A DNA stretch of 64,000 nucleotides. Source: Massiliimalia timonensis. Its GTDB lineage: Bacteria > Bacillota > Clostridia > Oscillospirales > Ruminococcaceae. Of the stretch, positions 15,579 through 23,803 are shown one piece after another; positions within the stretch are counted from its first letter, which is position 1, and the number at the start of each line of letters is the position of its first letter. The stretch spans positions 310,001-374,000 of the forward strand of contig NZ_FYDD01000004.1 in NCBI RefSeq assembly GCF_900186585.1, read 5' to 3'. The notes under the pieces are model-generated. The model was not told where the DNA came from. It ran no database searches and saw only the letters and a program-made list of their open reading frames with translations. Position numbers and translations under genes: made by a program.

Positions 15579-18500
15579 GAAAAGAGTTAAAGAAAGTTTT
15601 AGTCATTGGCTCCGGACCGATCGTGATTGGCCAGGCAGCGGAGTTTGACTATGCGGGCACGCAGGCCTGCCGGGCTTTGAAAGAAGAAGGGTTGGAGGTC
15701 GTTCTGGTCAACTCAAACCCTGCAACGATCATGACCGATAAAGCAATGGCGGATAAAATTTATATCGAGCCGCTGACTCTGGATGTGATCCGCCGGGTCA
15801 TTGAAATTGAAAAGCCGGACAGCCTGCTTTCTACATTAGGCGGGCAGACTGGCCTGACCCTTTCTATGCAGCTTGCAAAAGAAGGCTTTTTGGACAGCCA
15901 CAACGTCACGTTGCTGGGGGCGGATCCGGAAACGATCGACAAGGCGGAGGACCGTCAGTCGTTTAAAGATACCATGGAATCCATTGGGGAGCCATGTATT
16001 CCGTCCAAGGTTGTCACCACGGTAGAGGACGCGCTGGACTTTGCAAAAGTCATTGAATATCCGGTCATCGTCCGCCCGGCGTTTACTTTGGGCGGCTCCG
16101 GCGGCGGGATCGCGGCGGATGAGGAAGAACTGTGCGAGATCGCCGGAAACGGCCTCCGTCTTTCCCCGATCACACAGGTATTGATTGAAAAATGTATTTC
16201 CGGCTGGAAAGAGATCGAATTTGAATGCATCCGCGACAGCAAGAGCAATGCGATTACCGTCTGCTCCATGGAAAACGTGGACCCGGTCGGTGTGCACACC
16301 GGCGACAGCATCGTGGTGGCGCCTGCCGTGACCCTGAGCAACCGGGAATATCAGATGCTACGGACAGCGGCACTGAACATTGTAGAAGCTCTGAAAGTGG
16401 AGGGCGGCTGCAACTGCCAGTTCGCGCTTCACCCGGAATCTATGGAATACGCTGTGATCGAGGTAAACCCGCGTGTTTCCCGTTCCTCTGCGCTGGCCTC
16501 CAAGGCGACCGGTTACCCGATCGCTAAGGTGGCGACAAAAATCGCGATTGGCTACACCTTAGACGAGATCCTCAATGCGGTAACAGGCAGCACCTATGCC
16601 TGCTTTGAACCGGCAATCGACTACTTGGTGGTAAAATTTCCAAGATGGCCGTTTGATAAATTCGTTTACGCTTCCCGTCAGCTAGGCACCCAGATGAAAG
16701 CGACCGGCGAGGTGATGAGCATTGGGACCAGCTTTGAACAGGCGATGATGAAGGCGATCCGCGGCGCGGAATTAAAGGTGGATTCCTTAAACCTGCCGAA
16801 GCTGGAAAAATTGAGCGATGAGGAGATCAAGGCGGGGATCGACCCGGCGCACGACGAGAGGATCTTCTATGTTTTTGAAGCGTTAAAGCGCGGGATAAGC
16901 GTGGACGAGATCCACGAACTCACCATGATCGACGAATGGTTCCTTTGGAAGCTGAATAATCTGGTTCAGCTGGAAAAATGGCTTGCCGACGGGGAATTGA
17001 CCGTTGAAAAGTACCGTTATGCGAAAAAATGGGGCTATCTGGACAGCACGATCGAGCGGTTGAGCGGGCAGCAGGTACCGGAACACCTGTCTGCTTCTTA
17101 CAAGATGGTAGATACCTGCGCCGGGGAATTTAAGGCGCAGACTCCGTACTTCTATTCCACTTATGACGAACAGAATGAAGCGGCGGAATTTATCAAAGCA
17201 CATGACGAGGGCAAAAAACGGGTCATCGTATTCGGCTCCGGTCCGATTCGGATCGGGCAGGGGATCGAGTTTGACTACTGCTCTGTGCACTGCGTTTGGG
17301 CACTGAAGGAAGAAGGCTATGAAGCTGTTCTTTGCAATAACAACCCGGAAACAGTTTCCACTGACTTTGACACCGGCGACCGTCTGTATTTTGACCCGCT
17401 GACCAAAGAAGATGTGAAAAATATTATTGAAACCGAAAAACCATACGGCGTTGTCGTTCAGTTTGGCGGACAGACTGCGATCTCTCTGGCGAAATATCTG
17501 GACGAGCTTGGCGTCCGCATTTTGGGAACGCAGGCTGACAGCGTAGACGCCGCCGAAGACCGCGAACGCTTTGACCAGGTGCTGGAACGCTGCGGGATTC
17601 CGCGTCCGGCAGGACATACTGTCTTTACCGCCGAGGAAGCGAAAAAGGCGGGGAATGAGCTTGGATACCCGGTATTGCTGCGCCCGTCTTATGTACTGGG
17701 CGGACAGAATATGATCATCGCCCACTCTGACCAAGACGTGGACGAATACATGGAGATCATCACCCGCACCAAGCTGGAAAACCCGGTTTTGGTGGACAAA
17801 TACCTGATGGGGACCGAGGTTGAGGTCGACGCGATTTGTGACGGCACCGACTTTGTGATCCCGGGCATTATGGAACACATTGAACGCGCGGGGATCCACT
17901 CCGGCGACTCGATCTCCGTTTATCCGGCGCAGAACCTTTCCGATCGTATCAAAAAAGTGATCATTGAATACACTTCCCGCTTGGCAAAGGAATTAAAAGT
18001 CATCGGTTTGGTCAATATTCAATATGTCGTCTATAACCATGAAGTATATGTGATCGAAGTAAACCCACGCTCCTCCCGTACCATTCCGTATATCAGCAAG
18101 GTGACCGGTGTTCCGATGGTGGACATCGCGACCAAGATCATGCTGGGGCACACCCTGAAAGAGATGGGGTATGAATCCGGGCTGGTTCCGGATGCGGATT
18201 ACATTGCGGTAAAAGTACCGGTGTTCAGCTTTGAAAAGCTTCATAACGTGGATAACCAGCTTGGACCGGAAATGAAATCCACCGGGGAAGTGCTGGGAAT
18301 TGCGAAAACTTTTGAAGAAGCGCTTTTGAAAGGTTTGATTGCGGCTGGGCAGAATATTAAAGTCGAGGGCGGCGTACTGATCACTGTTCGTGACAGCGAC
18401 AAGGGCGAAATCATTCCGATCGCGGAAAAATTTGCAGATCTGGGCTTTGATTTATATGCGACCAGCGGAACTGCCAATAAGCTGAACAACGCGATGATCC

Positions 18501-18763
18501 CGACCAACGTTGTTTCTAAAATCAGCGAGAATAAGCCGAACAGCACCATGGATGTCCTGAACAGCGGAAAGATCAGCTACGTGATCTCCACCTCTGCCAA
18601 GGGTCGTTCTCCGGCAAAAGACAGCGTAAAGATCCGCCGAAAAGCGGTAGAACATGGCATTGCCTGCCTGACGGCGCTGGATACGGCAAATGCGGTGGCG
18701 GATTGTATTGCAATGCACGAAGACATCAACGATGTGGATTTAGTCGACATCACGAAAATCTAA
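15569..18763 (+). CDS. carB: Carbamoyl-phosphate synthase large subunit
   Basis: A 1064-residue synthase that makes carbamoyl phosphate from bicarbonate, 2 ATP and ammonia. It has two tandem ATP-grasp halves, starting VLVIGSGPIVIGQAAEFDYAGTQ and, about residue 552, VIVFGSGPIRIGQGIEFDY. Both retain ATP-grasp signatures (VIEVNPRVSRSSALASKATG and VIEVNPRSSRTIPYISKVTG), and a C-terminal MGS-like allosteric domain follows (from ~930). ATG 15569 overlaps the carA stop by 10 bases and follows AGGAGAGGGG; in-frame sequence upstream lies inside carA. Length and motifs look fully functional, in contrast to its glutaminase partner, so ammonia-dependent activity is plausible. Confidence 0.97.
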   Translation: MPLRKELKKVLVIGSGPIVIGQAAEFDYAGTQACRALKEEGLEVVLVNSNPATIMTDKAMADKIYIEPLTLDVIRRVIEIEKPDSLLSTLGGQTGLTLSMQLAKEGFLDSHNVTLLGADPETIDKAEDRQSFKDTMESIGEPCIPSKVVTTVEDALDFAKVIEYPVIVRPAFTLGGSGGGIAADEEELCEIAGNGLRLSPITQVLIEKCISGWKEIEFECIRDSKSNAITVCSMENVDPVGVHTGDSIVVAPAVTLSNREYQMLRTAALNIVEALKVEGGCNCQFALHPESMEYAVIEVNPRVSRSSALASKATGYPIAKVATKIAIGYTLDEILNAVTGSTYACFEPAIDYLVVKFPRWPFDKFVYASRQLGTQMKATGEVMSIGTSFEQAMMKAIRGAELKVDSLNLPKLEKLSDEEIKAGIDPAHDERIFYVFEALKRGISVDEIHELTMIDEWFLWKLNNLVQLEKWLADGELTVEKYRYAKKWGYLDSTIERLSGQQVPEHLSASYKMVDTCAGEFKAQTPYFYSTYDEQNEAAEFIKAHDEGKKRVIVFGSGPIRIGQGIEFDYCSVHCVWALKEEGYEAVLCNNNPETVSTDFDTGDRLYFDPLTKEDVKNIIETEKPYGVVVQFGGQTAISLAKYLDELGVRILGTQADSVDAAEDRERFDQVLERCGIPRPAGHTVFTAEEAKKAGNELGYPVLLRPSYVLGGQNMIIAHSDQDVDEYMEIITRTKLENPVLVDKYLMGTEVEVDAICDGTDFVIPGIMEHIERAGIHSGDSISVYPAQNLSDRIKKVIIEYTSRLAKELKVIGLVNIQYVVYNHEVYVIEVNPRSSRTIPYISKVTGVPMVDIATKIMLGHTLKEMGYESGLVPDADYIAVKVPVFSFEKLHNVDNQLGPEMKSTGEVLGIAKTFEEALLKGLIAAGQNIKVEGGVLITVRDSDKGEIIPIAEKFADLGFDLYATSGTANKLNNAMIPTNVVSKISENKPNSTMDVLNSGKISYVISTSAKGRSPAKDSVKIRRKAVEHGIACLTALDTANAVADCIAMHEDINDVDLVDITKI

Positions 18764-18777
18764 CAACAGACAAGGGG

Positions 18778-18809
18778 CAACAATGACCGGATTTTTTCGG
18801 TCATTGTTG
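18778..18809 (+). other. 12-bp perfect hairpin between carB and murT
   Basis: CAACAATGACCG pairs perfectly with CGGTCATTGTTG over an 8-base T-rich loop. No clean T run follows (TACTGCTTT), so it may be a weak terminator or an mRNA stability element rather than an operon end. murT starts 25 bases later with no visible promoter. Confidence 0.6.
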
Positions 18810-18834
18810 TACTGCTTTGAAACGGAGTGTTACC

Positions 18835-20175
18835 ATGAGAATGTTTTTCACGATCCTGATCTGCAAGATCCTGCGTTTTTTGGGCGGCCTGCTGGGAAGG
18901 GGCTCCAGCCTGCCCGGAGAGATTGCGCTCAAGCTTGATCCAAATATCCTGCGTAAGCTAAAACTGCCGAAGTATGTGATCGCTGTGACCGGCTCGAACG
19001 GGAAGACCTCTACCGTGGAGATGATCTCCCAAATTCTGCGCAAAAACGGATTGAAGGTAGCTTACAATAAAGAGGGCTCGAACCAGATTGAGGGCGTTAC
19101 CACCTTTTTGCTGTCTGACAGCACCCTTGGCGGCAGAATCAAGAGCGATATTGTGCTGATCGAAAGCGACGAACGGTTTGCGCGTCATACCTTTAAGCAC
19201 TTTATCCCCACCCATTATGTCATCACGAACCTGTACCGCGACCAGCTTACCAGAAACGGACATCCGGAATGGGTGTATGACATTATCGGACAAAGCGTGC
19301 ACGATGGCTCCCAATTGATTTTAAATGCAGACGATCCTCTGGTTTCCTGTTTTGGCTTTGGCAGGGAGAACGTCATTTATTTTGGGGTGGACCGCTTTGC
19401 CGGGTCGACAGATCAGAACACCAGCGTTTACAACGACGGGAAATACTGCCCGCGCTGCAAGGCCCCGATGGAGTATGAGTACTATCACTATAACCACATT
19501 GGAAAATATAACTGCCCTAACTGCGGCCTGCACCGGTGTGACACCCGTTTTTCTGTGACGGATGTAAACCTTTCGGACGGTTATATCGTCCTTGACGGGA
19601 AGTACCGCGTCACTCTGGCGCTGAAAAGCATTTACAATGTCTACAATATCCTTGCCGCTTATTCTGTGGCGCGGCTGGTTGGGATCGACGGAGAGAAGAT
19701 CGCGCAGGACATCAGCAGCTATGTGCTGAAAAACGGGAGGGTCATCACCTTTACCCTTGGCGGGCACGAGGGAACGCTGCTGACCTCCAAGCATGAAAAC
19801 TCGATCTCTTACGATCAGTCTTTGCGGGTGGCGCGGGCTTACCCGGGCGATACCACGGTGATGATCGTGGTGGACCGCATCAGCCGGAAATACTTTACCA
19901 GCGAAACTTCTTGGCTTTGGGACATTGATTTTGAACTACTGGAGCATGATAATATCAAAAAGATCGTGCTTGCCGGCGCTTATGCAAGCGATCTGGCGGA
20001 ACGTTTTTCTTACACCGGTATTGATCCGGCAATCATTACGGTGAATAAATCCGTTTCCGGCGCGCTGGAGGATCTAAAACAGAATACGGTCGGCTATTTG
20101 TATGCGATCACCTGTTTTTCTGACAAGGATAAGATCATTGCCGGAATCCAGGTAGAAAAGCCGGAGGAGGAATAG
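18835..20175 (+). CDS. murT: Lipid II isoglutaminyl synthase subunit MurT
   Basis: Mur-ligase-like ATPase of 446 residues that amidates D-glutamate of lipid II to D-isoglutamine, normally with ammonia delivered by GatD. The ATP loop is AVTGSNGKTST (about residue 46), a short N-terminal hydrophobic segment may touch the membrane, and a zinc-ribbon insertion is visible (CPRCKAP...CPNCG, about residues 204-232), as is typical for MurT. A C-terminal DUF1727-type domain follows. ATG 18835 follows GGAG by 8 bases. It is followed after 3 bases by gatD. Its position inside a pyrimidine operon is unusual. Confidence 0.93.
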   Translation: MRMFFTILICKILRFLGGLLGRGSSLPGEIALKLDPNILRKLKLPKYVIAVTGSNGKTSTVEMISQILRKNGLKVAYNKEGSNQIEGVTTFLLSDSTLGGRIKSDIVLIESDERFARHTFKHFIPTHYVITNLYRDQLTRNGHPEWVYDIIGQSVHDGSQLILNADDPLVSCFGFGRENVIYFGVDRFAGSTDQNTSVYNDGKYCPRCKAPMEYEYYHYNHIGKYNCPNCGLHRCDTRFSVTDVNLSDGYIVLDGKYRVTLALKSIYNVYNILAAYSVARLVGIDGEKIAQDISSYVLKNGRVITFTLGGHEGTLLTSKHENSISYDQSLRVARAYPGDTTVMIVVDRISRKYFTSETSWLWDIDFELLEHDNIKKIVLAGAYASDLAERFSYTGIDPAIITVNKSVSGALEDLKQNTVGYLYAITCFSDKDKIIAGIQVEKPEEE

Positions 20176-20178
20176 GCC

Positions 20179-20913
20179 ATGAAGATTTTGCACCTATATT
20201 ACGATTTGATGAACCTTTATGGAGAAAACGGGAATATCCGTGTCCTGATGCGCCATTTGGCAGATCAGGGGCTTACGCCTCAGCTGGAACGCAAAAGCCT
20301 TGGGGATGAAATCGACTTTACAGAATATGCTTTTGTCTACTGTGGCAGCGGAACAGAGCGCAGCCAAAAAGCGGCGCTCATACACCTAAGGCAGTATGCG
20401 GATAATCTGAAAGCAGCGGTTGAAAGCGGGATCCCGATGCTTTTTACCGGGAATTCACTGGAAATGCTGGGCAGTGTCATTCATGGACTGGATGGCAACG
20501 ATCATCCGGGTATTTCTCTGCTCCCGTTTTCCGTAACGGAGGATCCTAATACCCGCTATACCGGCGATGCCGTGTTTGAAGCGGACTGGAGCGAAAAGAA
20601 GTGGGTCGGGTTTATCAATAAGTGCTCCGACTTGACCGGTCTTGAAGGGAAACCCCTGTTCCATGTGCTGATGGGAAAGGGCAACCATACCGGCGACGAA
20701 CAGGAGGGCTTTTTGTTCCATGAATTGTATGCCACCTATTTGACCGGGCCGGTGCTGGTGAAAAATCCGCATTTTATGGATATGATGGTGGAAAAGATCG
20801 GAAAAAGGTCGAATGAGGATTTTGCCTTTCAAAAGATCTCTTACCCCTATGAAGAGGATAGCTACGAAGTGACGCTTCATGCTTTAATGGAACGGATTCA
20901 GCCAAAATCATAA
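20179..20913 (+). CDS. gatD: GatD-like glutamine amidotransferase lacking catalytic Cys and His
   Basis: CobB/CobQ-type class I amidotransferase of 244 residues, normally the glutaminase partner of MurT. The fold is recognisable (LYYDLMNLYGENGNIRVL, residues 6-23). The nucleophile motif, usually ICGGYQ with the Cys at residue 94 in S. aureus GatD, reads LFTGNSLEMLG with Thr90 (ACC at 20446). The catalytic His, usually in a YxHGPLL-type motif (His189), is Thr189 (ACC at 20743) in YLTGPVLVKNP. Glutaminase activity is therefore not expected. Three-base spacing to murT and conservation of the rest suggest it still forms the complex, perhaps as a scaffold for ammonia-dependent MurT. Confidence 0.88.
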   Translation: MKILHLYYDLMNLYGENGNIRVLMRHLADQGLTPQLERKSLGDEIDFTEYAFVYCGSGTERSQKAALIHLRQYADNLKAAVESGIPMLFTGNSLEMLGSVIHGLDGNDHPGISLLPFSVTEDPNTRYTGDAVFEADWSEKKWVGFINKCSDLTGLEGKPLFHVLMGKGNHTGDEQEGFLFHELYATYLTGPVLVKNPHFMDMMVEKIGKRSNEDFAFQKISYPYEEDSYEVTLHALMERIQPKS

Positions 20914-20934
20914 GACAGCGCAGGAGGAAACGCT

Positions 20935-21714
20935 TTGGAACAACAATATTTACAAGGGAATTACCGCCTGATCCAAAAACGGAATCTGGCGAAAAATATC
21001 TATGATTTTACCATAGAAGCAAAAGAAATGGCGGACATTGCCCAAGCCGGACAGTTCGTTCATCTGCGGGTAGCGGGATTCATGCTCCGTCGGCCGATCT
21101 CTATCTGTGAGATCGACCGTGACGCCGGTGCCCTGCGCTTGGTATTTGAAGTGCGCGGGGAAGGAACAGCGGTGCTGGCAAACCTGATCGAAGGGCAGCT
21201 TGTTGATGTTTTAGGCCCGCTGGGAAAAGGGTTTACCCTGCTTTCCCCGGACAGCCAGGCGGTCGTAGTGGGTGGTGGGATCGGCACCCCGCCCATGCTG
21301 GAAACGGCCAAACACTATGGAAAGAATGCGACGGCGATCACCGGGTTCCGCAGTGCAAACGCCGTAATTTTGCAGGAGGATTTCCAGCGCATCGGGAGTA
21401 GTGTTATGCTCTGCACCGACGATGGCACCATGGGGGCGAAAGGATTTGTCACGCAGGCTTTGCGTACCCGGCTGATGGAAAGCCATGCGGACATTATTTA
21501 TGCCTGCGGCCCACATGCTATGCTGAAAGGAATCGTGGAACTGGCGCGTGAATTTGGCGTGCGGTGCGAGGTTTCTTTGGAAGAACGGATGGGCTGCGGT
21601 GTGGGCGCCTGCCTGGTGTGCGCCTGCAAAACCGTGAAAGACGGGGAAGAATATTATGCGCATGTCTGCAAAGATGGACCGGTGTTCCCAGCAGAAGAAC
21701 TGATTTGGGAATAG
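20935..21714 (+). CDS. pyrK: Dihydroorotate dehydrogenase B, electron-transfer subunit
   Basis: FAD and [2Fe-2S] subunit of 259 residues that passes electrons from dihydroorotate oxidation in PyrD to NAD+. The N-terminal FAD-binding barrel contains MLRRPISICEID, the NAD domain VVGGGIGTPPMLE, and the cluster cysteines are in MGCGVGACLVCAC and HVCKDGPVF near the C terminus. Start codon is TTG at 20935, 7 bases after GGAGG. Located between gatD and pyrD, it confirms the murT-gatD pair is inside the pyr transcript. Confidence 0.95.
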   Translation: MEQQYLQGNYRLIQKRNLAKNIYDFTIEAKEMADIAQAGQFVHLRVAGFMLRRPISICEIDRDAGALRLVFEVRGEGTAVLANLIEGQLVDVLGPLGKGFTLLSPDSQAVVVGGGIGTPPMLETAKHYGKNATAITGFRSANAVILQEDFQRIGSSVMLCTDDGTMGAKGFVTQALRTRLMESHADIIYACGPHAMLKGIVELAREFGVRCEVSLEERMGCGVGACLVCACKTVKDGEEYYAHVCKDGPVFPAEELIWE

Positions 21715-21749
21715 GCATGACAGTGTAGAAGAAAGGAAAGGTCACCAAT

Positions 21750-22661
21750 ATGGCAGATTTACGAGTAAATATCGCAGGGGTAACGCTGAAAAACCCCGTA
21801 ATCCCTGCTTCCGGCGCTTTTGGATTTGGGCGGGAATATGAGGTATTGTACCCGCTTTCCAAACTGGGCGGGATCGCGACCAAGGGCACCACACTCAACC
21901 GCAAGGACGGGAACCCCCCACCAAGGATCGCGGAAACGCCAAGCGGGATGCTCAATTCCGTTGGATTGCAAAATCCGGGGATCGACCACTTTATCCGGGA
22001 AGAACTGCCGCATTTGAAAGCGTGCGACACCGCAGTGATCGCCAATGTGGCTGGCGCGACGGTGGAAGATTGTGTAGAGATCGCCCGGCGGCTGGAGTCT
22101 ACGGAGGTGGATATGATCGAGCTGAATATCTCCTGCCCGAATGTAAAGCAGGGCGGTGCGGCATTCGGCGTACACTGTGAAAGCGCGGCTGGTATTACCG
22201 AGGCGGTGCGGAAGGCTACTACTAAGCCCCTTATGGTGAAGCTTTCCCCAAATGTCACCGACATTACAGAGATCGCCCGTGCTGTAGAAGCGGCCGGGGC
22301 GGACGCAGTATCGCTGATCAACACCTTGCTGGGAATGCGGATCGACATCAAAACCCGCCGTCCGATTTTAAAAAATAATGTAGGCGGAATGAGCGGTCCG
22401 GCCGTGTTCCCGATCGCTGTACGGATGGTTTGGCAGGTCGCCAATGCGGTGAAGATACCGGTCGTAGGGATGGGCGGCGTCACCACATGGAAAGACGCGG
22501 TGGAAATGATGATGGCAGGCGCGGTTGCTGTTCAGATGGGCGCGGCGATTTTCCAGAATCCCTTTGCCCCATTGGAAGTGATTGACGGGCTGGACCGCTA
22601 CTGCGATGAAAACGGAATTGACAAGGTGAGCGACTTGACAGGTGCGGTGCAGCCTTGGTAA
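21750..22661 (+). CDS. pyrD: Dihydroorotate dehydrogenase B, catalytic subunit
   Basis: FMN enzyme of 303 residues, type 1B (NAD-linked through PyrK), oxidising dihydroorotate to orotate. The catalytic Cys lies in ELNISCPNVKQGG (about residue 130), with FMN contacts in TKGTTL, KLSPNVTD and VGMGGVTT. A ribosome site (GAAAGGAAAGG) precedes ATG 21750, 35 bases after pyrK. The next enzyme, pyrE, is not found in the window. Confidence 0.96.
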   Translation: MADLRVNIAGVTLKNPVIPASGAFGFGREYEVLYPLSKLGGIATKGTTLNRKDGNPPPRIAETPSGMLNSVGLQNPGIDHFIREELPHLKACDTAVIANVAGATVEDCVEIARRLESTEVDMIELNISCPNVKQGGAAFGVHCESAAGITEAVRKATTKPLMVKLSPNVTDITEIARAVEAAGADAVSLINTLLGMRIDIKTRRPILKNNVGGMSGPAVFPIAVRMVWQVANAVKIPVVGMGGVTTWKDAVEMMMAGAVAVQMGAAIFQNPFAPLEVIDGLDRYCDENGIDKVSDLTGAVQPW

Positions 22662-22683
22662 AAAGCAGAGGAGAACAGACAAG

Positions 22684-23337
22684 ATGACAACTGTTTATTT
22701 GATCCGGCATGCCTATGCACAGGGGAATTTAGACCGGACCTTTCAAGGGCGAATCGATGGCAGGCTGACAGAGGTGGGATACCGCCAGTTGGATTGTTTG
22801 GCAGAACGCTGCCGCGGCATCCCTTTTGACGCAGTATACACCAGCCCACTTTCCCGTGCTTATGAAACGGCAAAAGCTGCGAACCGCTTCCATGGCCTTC
22901 CGATCCAGACAGATGACGGCCTGTTGGAGATCGCGGGCGGCGACTGGGAAGGCCGGAAATGGGAAGAGCTTGAAAAGGAATATCCGGTGCTTTATCATCA
23001 ATGGAAAGTCCGTGACCCGCTGTTTTGTGCCCCAAATGGAGAAAAAATGGCGGATGTGTATGATCGAATGAAAAAAACCACATTACATATTGTTGAAAAT
23101 AATAAAAATAAAACAATTTGTATTGTATCGCACGGCTGTGCGATCGTCACATTCATGGCGTGGGCCCATGGATTGCCGGCGGAACGGATCTGTGAAATGA
23201 AGATCTGTGATAACACTGCGCTGAACAAACTGACCTTTGATGAAAAGGGAACGCCTGCGGTGGCGAAGGAGAACGACCTGGAGCATCTTCCGGACGGGCT
23301 GCGCACCTATGCGCTCAGTTTGTTTGAACACAAATAA
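22684..23337 (+). CDS. Histidine phosphatase family protein
   Basis: Phosphoglycerate-mutase-like phosphatase of 217 residues. The catalytic His is in YLIRHAYAQGN (the family motif is RHG; here the Gly is Ala), and a second His in VSHGCAI. TSPLSRAYETA is typical of broad-specificity phosphatases. ATG 22684 lies 10 bases after AGAGGAG and 22 bases after pyrD. Its substrate is unknown; co-transcription with pyr genes is suggestive only. Confidence 0.87.
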   Translation: MTTVYLIRHAYAQGNLDRTFQGRIDGRLTEVGYRQLDCLAERCRGIPFDAVYTSPLSRAYETAKAANRFHGLPIQTDDGLLEIAGGDWEGRKWEELEKEYPVLYHQWKVRDPLFCAPNGEKMADVYDRMKKTTLHIVENNKNKTICIVSHGCAIVTFMAWAHGLPAERICEMKICDNTALNKLTFDEKGTPAVAKENDLEHLPDGLRTYALSLFEHK

Positions 23338-23351
23338 AGGAGGAACACGTC

Positions 23352-23789
23352 ATGAAAATAATGGCGGTTGATTTTGGCGAGGCACGGACCGGGCTTGCGG
23401 TCTGCGACCGTACCGAGTTTCTGGCCTCCCCGGTGGGAGTGATTCAAGAGCGGGATTTTGAAACCTGTGTAAAAAAGGTCGCTTATGCCGCGGTAAAGGA
23501 ACTGGATGTTGGAATGGTAGTGGTAGGGCTGCCAAAAAATATGGATGGCTCCCTTGGCCCCCGCGCCGAGCTTTGCGATAAATTTGCCAGAGCCCTGCGG
23601 GCCTTGATCCCACTCCCGGTGGAAACCTGGGACGAACGGCAGACCACCATGCAGGCGGCGACGTACTTAAACGAGATGAATGTCCGCGGGGCAAAACGGA
23701 AAGAAGTCATTGACGAGGTAGCCGCAACGATTATCTTAGAAAGCTATTTGCAGTACCGCCGTAATCAAAGATCGAAAGAGAAGGAATAG
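23352..23789 (+). CDS. ruvX: RuvX/YqgF family RNase H-fold nuclease
   Basis: A 145-residue RNase H-fold protein of the YqgF family, implicated in processing the 5' end of pre-16S rRNA and historically called a Holliday junction resolvase. Catalytic acidic positions are visible in AVDFGEARTG, the Glu of TWDERQTTMQA and the Asp of IDEVAATIILESYL. Starts behind AAAGGAGGAA, 14 bases after the phosphatase gene. Length is typical. Confidence 0.93.
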   Translation: MKIMAVDFGEARTGLAVCDRTEFLASPVGVIQERDFETCVKKVAYAAVKELDVGMVVVGLPKNMDGSLGPRAELCDKFARALRALIPLPVETWDERQTTMQAATYLNEMNVRGAKRKEVIDEVAATIILESYLQYRRNQRSKEKE

Positions 23790-23803
23790 GATATGTTTTT
23801 TTA

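Noticed and set aside
16883-17899. 338-codon open frame on the minus strand opposite carB
   Set aside because: It lies fully inside carB, has no ribosome site and its translation (rich in Phe, His, Arg) is the usual shadow of a GC-biased gene on the other strand.
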